A DNA stretch of 64,000 bases from CAVQAH01 sp963784195. GTDB taxonomy: Bacteria; Acidobacteriota; Vicinamibacteria; Vicinamibacterales; 2-12-FULL-66-21. Below the pieces are notes generated by a model. The model did no database searches, was not told where the DNA came from, and was given only the letters and a program-made list of their open reading frames with translations. Below are positions 38,025 through 47,047 of this stretch, one piece after another. Numbering within the stretch: position 1 is the first letter of the stretch; each line of letters starts with the position of its first letter. The position numbers and the translations under genes were made by a program. The stretch is taken from assembly GCA_963784195.1 (NCBI GenBank), contig CAWARA010000031.1, forward strand, positions 255,808 through 319,807. The letters run 5' to 3'.

Positions 38025-38112
38025 CTGAACTCCCGTCATGAACCCCCGTCGTGAACCCCCGTCTGAACCCCCGTTGTGAACCCCTGTTGTGAACCCCCGT
38101 CTGAACCCTCGT
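38025..38112. repeat. Tandem GAACCCCCGT repeat tract
   Basis: Seven or so imperfect 12-13-bp units of the form TGAACCCCCGTYG lie between the ADOP stop and the epimerase at 38126. One similar unit (GGAACCCCCGTGATGAACC) abuts the mmsA stop at 41872-41890. Non-coding. Confidence 0.8.
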
Positions 38113-38125
38113 GTAATATCAATGC

Positions 38126-39073
38126 ATGTCTCAGTTTCTGGTCACCGGCGGCGCTGGTTTCATCGGATCACATCTCGCGGAGGAGCTGGTTCGTCAGAAT
38201 CACCGCGTGCGTGTTGCGGATAGCTTGATCACCGGCAAACGGACCAATCTCGATCACATTTCTGGAATCGACCTGCGGATCGGTGACCTCGCGGACATGG
38301 ATTTCACGCGCGGCGTCATGGAAGGCGTTGACTTCGTGCTGCACCAGGCGGCGATTCCATCTGTTCCGCGCTCTGTGAAGGATCCGATCACGTCGAACCG
38401 CGCGAACGTCGACGGTACCCTGAACGTTCTGGTCGCGGCCCGCGATGCCGGCGTCCGACGCGTGGTGTTTGCCGGATCGTCGTCAGCCTATGGCGACAGC
38501 CCGACGCTGCCCAAGCACGAGGAGATGCCGGACCGGCCGCTCTCGCCCTACGCGCTCCAGAAGGTCATCGGCGAGCAGTACCTGCAGATGTTCACGAAGC
38601 TCTACGGCCTCGAAACCGTCAGCATCAGGTACTTCAACGTCTTCGGTCCGCGGCAGGATCCGTCCTCGCCTTACTCGGGTGTCATCTCCGTTTTCGCGAC
38701 CGCGCTGCTCGAGAACCGCTCGCCAACCATCTTTGGCGACGGCGAGCAGACCCGTGACTTCACCTACGTCGACAACGTGGTCGACGGAGTCCTGCGGTCA
38801 TGCGAGGCAGTCGGCGCCAGCGGTCAGACGATCAACGTCGCAACCGGCGGCCGCATCTCGCTGAACACCCTGTTCGAGACGATGCGCAAGCTGGTCGGCG
38901 CGGATGTGCGTCCATCGTACGACGAGCCGCGAAAGGGTGATGTTCGCGACTCGCAGGCTGACATCTCGAAGGCCCGCCAGATCCTCGGCTACGAGCCCAA
39001 GGTGTCGTTCGAAGAGGGGTTGCAGCGGACTGTCGACTGGTACCGCACAGCCGGGACTACCGCATCAGCTTAG
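38126..39073 (+). CDS. UDP-sugar C4-epimerase (extended SDR, GalE/WbpP-like)
   Basis: 315 aa. NAD-binding motif GGAGFIGSHLAEEL (about 8-21), Ser/Tyr/Lys active site in SSSAYGD and SPYALQK, RYFNVFGPRQDPSSPYSGVI and RDFTYVDNVV. This matches the UDP-N-acetylglucosamine/galactosamine epimerase branch (WbpP/Gne) used for surface glycans, rather than GalE proper; the precise sugar is an inference. It could supply the glycan cluster at 5-14 kb but is a separate transcription unit, downstream of a repeat tract. The ATG at 38126 is preceded by a weak TAATAT (38114). Confidence 0.88.
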   Translation: MSQFLVTGGAGFIGSHLAEELVRQNHRVRVADSLITGKRTNLDHISGIDLRIGDLADMDFTRGVMEGVDFVLHQAAIPSVPRSVKDPITSNRANVDGTLNVLVAARDAGVRRVVFAGSSSAYGDSPTLPKHEEMPDRPLSPYALQKVIGEQYLQMFTKLYGLETVSIRYFNVFGPRQDPSSPYSGVISVFATALLENRSPTIFGDGEQTRDFTYVDNVVDGVLRSCEAVGASGQTINVATGGRISLNTLFETMRKLVGADVRPSYDEPRKGDVRDSQADISKARQILGYEPKVSFEEGLQRTVDWYRTAGTTASA

Positions 39074-39106
39074 TGGCCTGTCCACGCTGAAGGAGTAGTC
39101 CGGCCG

Positions 39107-39508
39107 TCAGCGGCCCATATCCAGCTCGACGCCCAGGCCCGCAATCTTGTACGGTGCGTCGGATTCGAAGTCGAATGTGAACGTCCCCTGGGCCTCCCCA
39201 TCGGCAGTGGGGAATTGAACCTGGATCTGCTGTGCGCTCGCCTTGACGATCTTCGACGGCGTGAGCTTGGAGAACGTCGCACGCATCTTGGTGAACATTG
39301 CCGTCCGGTCTTCCACAGACCGCTTTGCCAGAATCGAGGCGGCCATGTGCGCTTCGTAGAACGCCAGATACTGCTTGATGTCGCCCGAGTTGAACGCCTC
39401 GACGTATGCGGCAATATGTTTTCCTTGCGGTGTATCGGGCAGCGTTACAGCCTTTGCAGGCTGCTGAACGCCGGCAATGGCCAGCGACAGGATCAGGGCT
39501 CCGAGCAT
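39107..39508 (-). CDS. Small secreted NTF2-like protein
   Basis: 133 aa with a signal peptide (MLGALILSLAIAGVQQPAKA). The mature part begins with a helical GKHIAAYVEAFNSGDIKQYLAFYEAHM segment and continues with beta strands (QQIQVQFPTADGEAQGTFTFDF), the pattern of a SnoaL/NTF2-like or DUF4440-type cone fold. No catalytic residues can be assigned. AAGGAGG precedes ATG 39508. Convergent with the epimerase. Confidence 0.65.
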   Translation of the reverse strand: MLGALILSLAIAGVQQPAKAVTLPDTPQGKHIAAYVEAFNSGDIKQYLAFYEAHMAASILAKRSVEDRTAMFTKMRATFSKLTPSKIVKASAQQIQVQFPTADGEAQGTFTFDFESDAPYKIAGLGVELDMGR

Positions 39509-39599
39509 CAGGTCCTCCTTGGTTGGATGGCGACCCGAAGACCCTATTCGCGACCTGTGAAGAACTGATGAATGGTCTCGACCGGTGGACTGGAGTATT

Positions 39600-39723
39600 G
39601 TCGACGTCCGTGGGTCGTCGTTCGTCGCTCGTTGCTCGTAGGGCCCCTAGCGGCGACGTGGTTTTCGAGCCACGAGCGACGAGCTACGAACTACGGATAC
39701 GTAGTGTCCGGCTTTAGCCGGAC
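39600..39723. repeat. Inverted TCGTxGCTCGT arms plus TCCGGCTTTAGCCGGA palindrome
   Basis: Imperfect arms (about 39607-39630 and 39668-39692) resemble those at 13939-14035, and GTCCGGCTTTAGCCGGAC lies at 39706-39723, immediately before the response regulator gene. The order (arms, then palindrome) differs from the nested layout at 13.9 kb. Confidence 0.7.
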
Positions 39724-39734
39724 CAAACAGGACA

Positions 39735-40433
39735 ATGATCAAGACCAACATTCTCGTCGTGGAGGACGATTCGAGGACGTCGGCGTCGCTGGCGCTGTAT
39801 CTGCGTCACGCAGGGTACGAGGTGACGACGGCGGCGAATGGCATTGATGCGCTCGAGCGGGCGGCGACACAGCGACCCTCGCTGATCGTGCTCGACCTGA
39901 TGATCCCTGGTGCCGATGGTCTGGAAGTGTGCCGTACCGTCCGGGCGACCACCAACGTCCCGATCATCATGTTGACCGCGCGCAGCACGGAAGAGGACAA
40001 GTTGCGGGGCCTCGAATCAGGCGCCGACGACTACGTGACGAAACCGTTCAGCCCGCGCGAGCTGGTCGCAAGGGTTGGCGCTGTTCTGAGGCGCACGCAA
40101 CCGCCGCGCGGCGTGATCAACACCGGACCTGAGGGTGAGATCGAAATCGACATCGGCCTGCGCCAGGTGAGGCGTCGAGGGCACGTTGTCAATCTGACCG
40201 CCACGGAGTTTCGCCTGCTCGAGGCCCTGGCGGCGATGCCCGGCCGGGCGTTCACACGTACGGAGCTGGCGCAACGGGCGTTTGGACACGGCTACGAAGC
40301 GCTCGAGCGCACCATCGACGTCCACGTCATGAATCTTCGCCGCAAGATCGAGCCCGAGCGCTCGCGTCGTCCGGCGGTGATCGTGACGGTGTTCGGAACC
40401 GGCTACAGGCTCGAGGTACGCGCTGCGGATTAG
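39735..40433 (+). CDS. OmpR/PhoB-family response regulator
   Basis: 232 aa. Receiver domain with acidic pair Glu10/Asp11, phosphorylated Asp54 (VLDLMIPG), Thr81 and Lys103 (VTKPF). The C-terminal winged helix (about 135-230) has LTATEFRLLEALAAMPGRAFTRTEL and RTIDVHVMNLRRKIEPE. It should bind DNA as a phosphorylated dimer under control of the kinase immediately downstream. It sits 12 nt after the palindrome at 39723, so the promoter must lie within or upstream of the repeat. Confidence 0.95.
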   Translation: MIKTNILVVEDDSRTSASLALYLRHAGYEVTTAANGIDALERAATQRPSLIVLDLMIPGADGLEVCRTVRATTNVPIIMLTARSTEEDKLRGLESGADDYVTKPFSPRELVARVGAVLRRTQPPRGVINTGPEGEIEIDIGLRQVRRRGHVVNLTATEFRLLEALAAMPGRAFTRTELAQRAFGHGYEALERTIDVHVMNLRRKIEPERSRRPAVIVTVFGTGYRLEVRAAD

Positions 40434-40446
40434 CCTGCGCACCCGT

Positions 40447-41826
40447 GTGTTCCTGACCGTGGCGACCGTGCTCGCCGGCGCGATCGCGGTGTCCGCGCTG
40501 CTCTCGCGCCGGGCCACGCTGGTGGAGGTCCATTCGGTCGTCACGGAACCGGTCAGGATAGATCCAAATGCGTTGGTTGTTCCGGTCCAGCGGCACGTTG
40601 CGGCGAACGGGCTCACAGGTGTCACGAGCGTTCTCGAGCGCGTCGCTGACGATCAGAATCGCGGGCTGATGCTCGTCGACATCGAGAGCGGCAGGCTGAT
40701 CGCCGCCTCGAGCGAGCGCCTTGCGCGGGCCCGGTTGCTGAAGGCGACACCGGCCGGCGAGATCGACGCGGAGTTCGACAGCGGCGGCGCCCTGTCAGCG
40801 CTCGCACTGAAGGGCGTGCCGACGTTCGCCATCGTCGATCGATCGAACAACCCTGTCGGACGCCTGTTCGTGATCCCGCAGCCATCGTCCGAAACAGCGC
40901 CGTCACGGCCGCCAGTGGTCCCGCCATGGGTGGTGACGACGATTGCAACCGGTCTGATTGCGCTCCTGGTGACGTTCATGCTGTCGCGCCGCGTCTTGCG
41001 TCCTGTGACGGCGCTCACGGATGCGGCGCGACGTATGGAAGGTGGCGATCTGGGTGTGCGCGTCGACGATCGGGCGACCGGCGACGAGATGGGAGATCTC
41101 GCGCACGCCTTCAACTCGATGGCGTCGCGCCTCGCCGAGACCGAACGGTTGCGGCGGCAAATGGTCAGCGACGTAGCACACGAGCTGCGTTCGCCGGTAA
41201 CGAACCTGCGATGCAGCCTCGAAGCGATGCAGGATGGCCTGCAGCCCGCCGATCGTGCAGCGATCGACGCGTTGCACGAGGAGTCGTTGTATCTTCAGCG
41301 GCTGATCACCGAGCTCCAGGACCTCGCGCTCGCCGAGGCAGGCCGGCTGGTGCTGCAGCTCGAGACAGCGGACATCGGCTCCATCGTGCGACGTGCTGCC
41401 GCACCCTTCGCGGCCACGCGCGGCGCGAGAATCGATGTCGATATCCCGCCGGCGCTCCCGCCCGTCAAGGCGGACCCGGCGCGAATGGAACAGGTCTTCA
41501 GGAACCTCTTCTCGAACGCTCGTATTCACACACCGGGGGATGGCAGGGTCACAGTGAGAGCGGAGACCGAAGGGAGCACGAGAATTCGGCTTGCCGTGCG
41601 TGACACGGGTCGAGGAATTGCTGCCGAGCACCTGCCGTACGTCTTCGATCGCTTCTACCGGGCCGACAGCTCCAGAAGCCGCTCAACCGGCGGCTCCGGC
41701 CTGGGACTCGCGATCGTGCGCCAACTCGTCGAGGCCCACGGCGGGAAGGTCGAAGCGTCAAGTGAGGGCGAGGGACATGGCGCAACCTTCATCGTCCGCC
41801 TCCCAGTTGCAGAACGCCCATCGTGA
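40447..41826 (+). CDS. Sensor histidine kinase
   Basis: 459-aa membrane sensor. TM1 is at about 2-20 and TM2 at about 161-180, enclosing a periplasmic sensor domain of about 140 aa without a known signature. A HAMP domain (180-232) is followed by HisKA with His245 (SDVAHELRSP) and an ATPase domain with the N box NLFSNARIHTP, G1 DTGRGI and G2 GGSGLGLAIV. It pairs with the regulator at 39735. GTG 40447 is the first normal start after an in-frame stop; translation may really begin a few codons earlier at a non-standard CTG, because LRISLRTRVFL looks like a natural N-terminus. Confidence 0.93.
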   Translation: MFLTVATVLAGAIAVSALLSRRATLVEVHSVVTEPVRIDPNALVVPVQRHVAANGLTGVTSVLERVADDQNRGLMLVDIESGRLIAASSERLARARLLKATPAGEIDAEFDSGGALSALALKGVPTFAIVDRSNNPVGRLFVIPQPSSETAPSRPPVVPPWVVTTIATGLIALLVTFMLSRRVLRPVTALTDAARRMEGGDLGVRVDDRATGDEMGDLAHAFNSMASRLAETERLRRQMVSDVAHELRSPVTNLRCSLEAMQDGLQPADRAAIDALHEESLYLQRLITELQDLALAEAGRLVLQLETADIGSIVRRAAAPFAATRGARIDVDIPPALPPVKADPARMEQVFRNLFSNARIHTPGDGRVTVRAETEGSTRIRLAVRDTGRGIAAEHLPYVFDRFYRADSSRSRSTGGSGLGLAIVRQLVEAHGGKVEASSEGEGHGATFIVRLPVAERPS

Positions 41827-41888
41827 ACAACCTCAAGGCTTTCGCTCAAGGGGATGCCGGCGCCTCTTCGGGAACCCCCGTGATGAAC

Positions 41889-43406
41889 CTACGTGATAAC
41901 CGGCATATGGAACGCATTCGCCGCGCTCTCGCGCGGCCAGCGCGTCGTCACGACTTTCGTGCGCGTGTAGAACTTGATGCCTTCGGGCCCGTACATGTGC
42001 AGGTCGCCGAAGAGTGATTGTTTCCAGCCCCCGAACGGCAGAATCGAGACGGGCACAGGAATGGGCACGTTGATGCCGACCATGCCAACCTGAATCTCGT
42101 CCTCGAATTTGCGCGCCGCCGCACCCGAGTTCGTGAACACGGCGGTGCCATTGCCATAGGGATTCGCATTGATCAGCGCGATCGCATCGTCGAGCGAATC
42201 TGCGCGCAGGACGATCAAGACGGGACCAAAGATCTCGTGCTGATAGATGGACATTGCCGGTGTCACCCGATCGAACAGCGTGGGACCGAGGAAGAACCCA
42301 CTTTCGTGTCCGGCAATCTTCAGCTCGCGCCCGTCGACGACGAGAGCAGCGCCTTCTGAGACGCCCGCGTCGATATGTCCTTTCACCTTCGCGCGATGCT
42401 CGCGGGTGACGAGCGGCCCCATGTCCATGTGCTCCGTCATGCTGGGACCGACCTTGAGCGTCCGAGCGCGATGGGCGAGGGCGTCGACGAGTGGATCGGC
42501 TATCTCGCCGACCGCCACGACCGCAGAGATCGCCATGCACCGTTCGCCGGCGGAACCGTAGGCGGCACCAGCGAGCGCGTCCGCGGCGACCTCGAGGTCG
42601 GCATCGGGCAGAACCACTGCGTGATTCTTGGCCCCGCCGAGCGCCTGCACGCGCTTGCCATGCTGGGCGGCGGTGACGTACACGTGGCGCGCGATCGGCG
42701 TCGAGCCGACGAACGACACAGCCTGGATGCCGGGGTGGGTGAGGATCGCGTTCACCGCTTCGGCGTCCCCGTGCACCACATTCAACACGCCATCGGGGAG
42801 CCCCGCTTCCTTCAGCAACTGCGCCAGCCGAACGCTGGCCGACGGATCCTTTTCGGAAGGCTTGAGCACGAAGGTATTCCCGCAGACGATGGCGATCGGG
42901 AACATCCACAGCGGAACCATCGCCGGGAAATTGAAGGGCGTGATACCGGCACAGACGCCGAGAGGCTCGAGTCGGGAGTAAGTGTCGATGTCGCGGCCGA
43001 CGGAGGCGGCGTACTCACCCTTCAGCAGATGCGGCGCGCCGCAGGCGAACTCGACGACCTCGATGCCGCGCTGAACGGAGCCCATCGCATCGAGGAAAAC
43101 CTTGCCGTGCTCCTCGCTGACGATCGAGGCCAGCTCCTTGTGGTGGGCCGTCAATAACTCGAGGAAGCGGGCGAAGATGCGGACGCGCCGGACCGGTGGC
43201 GTCGCGCTCCAGGCCGGAAACGCCGCGGCCGCAGCGGCGACCGCACGGTCGACATCCTGGGCGTCACCCAGCGGGACCGTGCGAATCACTTCACCAGTCG
43301 AAGGGTTGCAGATATCTCCGCGGCGGGTACTGTGCGCATCCGCGGGTGCTCCGTTGATCCAGAGCGGCACGGTGCTGACCGGTGTTGAAACTGTTCCGGA
43401 TGACAT
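41889..43406 (-). CDS. mmsA: Methylmalonate-semialdehyde dehydrogenase (CoA-acylating)
   Basis: 505-aa ALDH-fold enzyme. It oxidises methylmalonate or malonate semialdehyde with NAD+ and CoA to propionyl-CoA or acetyl-CoA. SRLEPLGVCAGITPFNFPAMVPLWMFP, the NAD-binding FVGSTPIA and the catalytic Cys in GSAGERCMA are the MmsA signatures; the general-base Glu of other ALDHs is absent, as expected for the CoA-acylating class. It is third in the minus-strand operon preA-permease-mmsA, 27 nt after the permease. That context fits the last step of reductive uracil/thymine breakdown. Confidence 0.93.
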   Translation of the reverse strand: MSSGTVSTPVSTVPLWINGAPADAHSTRRGDICNPSTGEVIRTVPLGDAQDVDRAVAAAAAAFPAWSATPPVRRVRIFARFLELLTAHHKELASIVSEEHGKVFLDAMGSVQRGIEVVEFACGAPHLLKGEYAASVGRDIDTYSRLEPLGVCAGITPFNFPAMVPLWMFPIAIVCGNTFVLKPSEKDPSASVRLAQLLKEAGLPDGVLNVVHGDAEAVNAILTHPGIQAVSFVGSTPIARHVYVTAAQHGKRVQALGGAKNHAVVLPDADLEVAADALAGAAYGSAGERCMAISAVVAVGEIADPLVDALAHRARTLKVGPSMTEHMDMGPLVTREHRAKVKGHIDAGVSEGAALVVDGRELKIAGHESGFFLGPTLFDRVTPAMSIYQHEIFGPVLIVLRADSLDDAIALINANPYGNGTAVFTNSGAAARKFEDEIQVGMVGINVPIPVPVSILPFGGWKQSLFGDLHMYGPEGIKFYTRTKVVTTRWPRESAANAFHMPVIT

Positions 43407-43433
43407 GGTGATGTCCTTCGCGCAAACGGCGTA

Positions 43434-44908
43434 TCAGCGTGTGCTCGCAGTGTGTCGCGGCGCGAGCAACAGGTACAGAACGAAACTCAAGCCGAACGTG
43501 ACGAACCACGCGTATGTGTAGAGGGTGTCGACAAACGTCGGGTTCGCCACCTGCCCGCCCGGCGTCGCGGCGGCGCGCAGGAACCCGGGCGCGACGGGCA
43601 GGATCGCCAGAACGAGGGCAAGAACGGCGCGATAGTTCACGCCGTTGGTGTATGTGTATCGACCCTGCAGTTTGAAAAGGTCGACCGTCGAAAGCGAGCG
43701 CCCGCGGAGCACCCAATAGTCGGCAATCAGGATGCCGCCGATCGCCCCCATCAGGCTCGAGTAGCCGATGAGCCAGGTGAAAATATAGTGCGGCCGCGTC
43801 AGCGTAGAACTTCCACGGCAGCATCACGATGCCGATGACAGCCGTGATCAGCCCGCCGGTCACGTAGCTGATCCGCCGAGGCGCGAGGCTCGAGAAGTCG
43901 TTGGCGGGTGACACGACATTTGCCGCCATGTTCGTCGTCAGCTGCGCAATCAGCACGATCAGCGCGCCGAAGATGATGATCGGCGCACTGCCGATCCGCG
44001 CGATGAGCGCGACCGGATCCCAGATCGCTTCACCAAACACGACAATCGTCGCGCTGGTCACCGCCACGCCGATGAACGCGAAGGCGGTCATCGTGGCCGG
44101 CAGGCCCATCGCCTGGCCAAGCGCCTGCGATCGCTGGCTGCGGGCGTAGCGCGTGAAGTCGGGAATGTTGAGACTCAGCGTGGCCCAGTAGCCGACGTTG
44201 GCGGTCAGGCCGGCGGGGAAGAGCTGCCAGAACGGGACCTCGTGATGCTGAAGCCTTGAAGATTCCTGCAGGATGTGCCCAAGACCGCCTCCGCGCACGA
44301 TGCCCCAGCCGAGCAACAGGCCGCCGCCGCCGAGCAGCAGCGGCGCAGACCAGCTCTCGAGAATCTTGATGCCTTCGAGTCCGCGCAGGATGATGCCGAC
44401 CTGAATCAACCAGAAAATGGCGAAGGCGATCCACACGTTGCCGGGCAACGTCCCCCACGCCGGCCAGGCCGCGGCGAGCAGCGTGTTCAGTGCGAGCCCG
44501 CCAATCCAGGTCTGAATCCCGAACCATCCGCACGCCACAAGTGCCCGCAGAATGGCCGGGATGTTCGCGCCTTTCACGCCAAAGCTCGCCCGGCACAGCA
44601 CGGGGAACGACACACCATACTTCGTTCCCGCATGCGCATTCAGGATCATCGGCAGCAGCACGATCGTGTTGCCGAGCATGATGGTGATCATGGCCTGCCA
44701 CCAGTCCATGCCCTGCTGCATGAGTCCCGGAAGCGAGGGTATACGTCGTAACGACGACGCTCATGCCGATCCAGAGCGCCGCGATGTGATACGTCGACCA
44801 GGTGCGCGCCGACAGGGGCGTCGGCGCGAGGTCGGGATTCCAGAGCGGGCTTCCCGAGAGGTCTTCGTGGACCTCTACGAAGTCGTGGGTTGTGGCGGTC
44901 TGCGCCAC
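43434..44908 (-). CDS. NCS1-family nucleobase permease; two frameshifts
   Basis: Cytosine/uracil/allantoin-type secondary transporter, about 490 aa with twelve helices. NPDLAPTPLSARTWSTYHIAALWIGMSVVV is the NCS1 N-terminal signature. NIPDFTRYARS (about helix 6) and LTTNMAANVVSPANDFS are also family motifs. Breaks near 44725 (restoring ASGLMQQGMDWW) and 43786 (restoring YIFTWLIGYSSLMGAIGG) split it into three. GTG 44908 lies 3 nt after the preA stop. Given the operon it most likely imports uracil, thymine or a dihydropyrimidine; hydantoin or allantoin are alternatives. Confidence 0.88.
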
Positions 44909-44910
44909 GA

Positions 44911-46041
44911 TCAGCGACCCGGGCTTCCGGCCGACGGGTTGGGCGCCGCGTAGCCCTCGGTCTCGTATCCTCCGAAATAGGCCTTGGCGTCGGGACGCCG
45001 AATCTTCGAGTGCGCGACCACGCGATCGCGGCGCAGGCCGCGGAAATCTTCGATCGTCGCCCAGCCGCGCTTGTCCATCGTCGATCGCATGTCCGCGATC
45101 AACGCCTTGAGCACGTTCGGGCCGATGGCGTGGTCGAGCATCGCAGCGGTGCACACCTGAACCGTGCCGCATCCGAGCAGGAAGTAGTTGAGCGCGTGAT
45201 CGAACGAGGCGATGCCGCCGATGCCGGAAAACGCCTTGTCGGGAAACGCCTGCGTCATTTGCGACATCTTCGCCATCGACTGCGGGAGGATTGCCGGGCC
45301 GCCGAGGCCGCCGCTGGACACGAGGCCGTCGACATTCATCTCGAACTCGAGGGTCACCGGATCGATCAGCGGCAGGGACGGGAAGGTATTGGACGACGAG
45401 ATGGCATCGGCGCCACCAAGGAATGCGGCGCGTGCCTCTTCGACGATGTCGGTCGTGGAGGGCGTCAGCTTGGCCCAGACGGGGACCTTCGACACTTCCT
45501 TCACGACCTGGGCGACGATCGAGATGAGCTCCTGGTCCTTGCCGATGTTCGAGCCCATGTCCTTGCGGTCCATGTGCGGGCAGGAGAGGTTCAGCTCGAG
45601 GGCGTCAGCGCCCTCGTCCTGACAGATCGTCGCGAGCTCCTGCCAGTGCCGCAACTCTTCGTCGCTCCCCGATCCCGCCATGATCGAGGCAATGAGAATC
45701 CGGTCAGGATGCGCTTTCTTGATCCGTGACAGCCGTGGCGCCCACCAGTCGATTGCCTTGTCGGAAATGAGCTCCCAGTTCCACGACGAGTGCAGGGCAG
45801 TGCCCGGCCGCTTCTGCATCGACAGGTGCGACGAGTCCGGCGTGGCGCGCAGGAACTTCGTTTTGGGGCCGGCGACGTTCACGACGGGGTGGAGACCGAT
45901 GGTTTTCGTCACGACGCCACCCCAGCCGGCGTCGAATGCGCGCATGATGTTGCTGTCGGACTCGGTAGGTGGTGCGGACGCGAGCAGGAACGGATTCTCG
46001 AACCGAAGTCCCGTAAACGAGACGGCCAGTTCTATAGACAT
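44911..46041 (-). CDS. preA: Dihydropyrimidine dehydrogenase subunit PreA (lacking the ferredoxin tail)
   Basis: 376 aa. FMN-containing dihydroorotate-dehydrogenase-like TIM barrel that reduces uracil and thymine to the dihydro forms. FENPFLLASAPPTESDSNIMRAFDAGWGGVVTKTIG and LNLSCPHMDRKDMGSNIGKD (with the catalytic Cys) match PreA/DPD. IGGIASFDHALNYFLLGCGTVQVCTA is the FMN phosphate site. E. coli PreA is about 411 aa and ends with a 4Fe-4S ferredoxin domain; this chain ends soon after KAYFGGYETEGY and has no terminal cysteine clusters. PreT is not adjacent. Met at 46041 is preferred over 46083, which would add a non-conserved leader. Confidence 0.9.
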   Translation of the reverse strand: MSIELAVSFTGLRFENPFLLASAPPTESDSNIMRAFDAGWGGVVTKTIGLHPVVNVAGPKTKFLRATPDSSHLSMQKRPGTALHSSWNWELISDKAIDWWAPRLSRIKKAHPDRILIASIMAGSGSDEELRHWQELATICQDEGADALELNLSCPHMDRKDMGSNIGKDQELISIVAQVVKEVSKVPVWAKLTPSTTDIVEEARAAFLGGADAISSSNTFPSLPLIDPVTLEFEMNVDGLVSSGGLGGPAILPQSMAKMSQMTQAFPDKAFSGIGGIASFDHALNYFLLGCGTVQVCTAAMLDHAIGPNVLKALIADMRSTMDKRGWATIEDFRGLRRDRVVAHSKIRRPDAKAYFGGYETEGYAAPNPSAGSPGR

Positions 46042-46089
46042 GGTGAGGCGCCCTCGAGGGACAGGGTGCAAAGTCGGGGTCATGACCGC

Positions 46090-46110
46090 GGTCAGACCTA
46101 TGGTCTGACC
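46090..46110. repeat. GGTCAGACC palindrome in a divergent promoter region
   Basis: GGTCAGACC-TAT-GGTCTGACC, perfect 9-bp arms with a 3-nt loop, 49 nt upstream of preA. Same core as the element over the pncB stop. Here it lies between divergent genes, where a terminator is not expected; it may be a binding site or an extragenic repeat. Confidence 0.75.
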
Positions 46111-46144
46111 CGATTCTGGACCGCCGAAGGCAACTATAGCTCAA

Positions 46145-46150
46145 TATAAT
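46145..46150 (+). promoter_or_regulatory. Consensus -10 box before the ureidopropionase gene
   Basis: Perfect TATAAT ending 24 nt before ATG 46175, followed by an AGGAG ribosome-binding site at 46163-46167. No good -35 hexamer is seen 17 nt upstream, so an activator may be needed. Confidence 0.45.
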
Positions 46151-46174
46151 GACCGCTGATTCAGGAGCCTCCCC

Positions 46175-47047
46175 ATGCCCAGACGAGTTGTCGGCGGCTT
46201 GATCCAGGCCGCCGCGCCCATCACCGATCCGGCAGCGCCCATCGACAAGGTCCGGCAGGCCGCCATTGATGCGCACATCCCCCTCATCGAAGAGGCCGGC
46301 CGCCGCGGCGTGCAGATCCTGGGCCTCGAGGAGATCTTCAACGGACCGTATTTCTGCCCGTCGCAGGATGCGCATTGGTACGACATCGCCGAATCGGTGC
46401 CCGGCCCGACGACCGAGCTCATGGGGCAGTACGCCAAGAAATACCAGATGGCGATGGTGGTGCCGGTTTACGAGCGCGAACAGGCTGGCGTGTACTACAA
46501 CACGGCCGCGGTGTACGACTCGGACGGCACGTATCTGGGAAAGTACCGCAAGAATCACATCCCCCACACATCAGGCTTCTGGGAGAAGTACTTCTTCAAG
46601 CCTGGCAACCTCGGTTACCCGGTCTTCAAGACGCGCTTCGCGACGATCGGCGTCTACATCTGCTACGACCGTCACTTCCCGGAAGGCGCGCGGCTCCTCG
46701 GACTCCACGGTGCCGAGATCGTCTTCAACCCCTCGGCCACGGTTGCCGGGCTCTCGCAGTACCTGTGGAAGCTCGAACAGCCCGCGCACGCGGTCGCCAA
46801 CGGCTACTTCATGGCCTGCAGCAACCGCGTCGGCACGGAGTCGCCCTGGAACATCGGACGCTTCTACGGCTCGTCCTACTTTGTCGATCCGCGCGGCAAC
46901 TTCCTCGCGATGGGATCCGAAGACAAGGACGAACTGGTCGTGGCCGAGATGGATCTCGACATGATCGAGGAAGTGCGTCGCGTCTGGCAGTTCTACCGCG
47001 ATCGCCGCCCCGACAGCTACGCACACCTCGCGGAGCAGCTTCCATGA
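46175..47047 (+). CDS. Beta-ureidopropionase (nitrilase superfamily)
   Basis: 290 aa. It hydrolyses N-carbamoyl-beta-alanine or N-carbamoyl-beta-aminoisobutyrate to the beta-amino acid, CO2 and ammonia. The nitrilase triad is visible: Glu in LGLEEIFNGPYFCP (about residue 50), Lys in KYRKNHIPHTSGF (about 130) and Cys in GVYICYDRHFPE (about 165). FNPSATVAGLSQYLWKLEQPAHAVAN is the C-terminal family block. ATG 46175 has an AGGAG site. The stop overlaps the ATG of the dihydropyrimidinase gene by 4 nt, so the two consecutive enzymes are made together. Confidence 0.93.
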   Translation: MPRRVVGGLIQAAAPITDPAAPIDKVRQAAIDAHIPLIEEAGRRGVQILGLEEIFNGPYFCPSQDAHWYDIAESVPGPTTELMGQYAKKYQMAMVVPVYEREQAGVYYNTAAVYDSDGTYLGKYRKNHIPHTSGFWEKYFFKPGNLGYPVFKTRFATIGVYICYDRHFPEGARLLGLHGAEIVFNPSATVAGLSQYLWKLEQPAHAVANGYFMACSNRVGTESPWNIGRFYGSSYFVDPRGNFLAMGSEDKDELVVAEMDLDMIEEVRRVWQFYRDRRPDSYAHLAEQLP

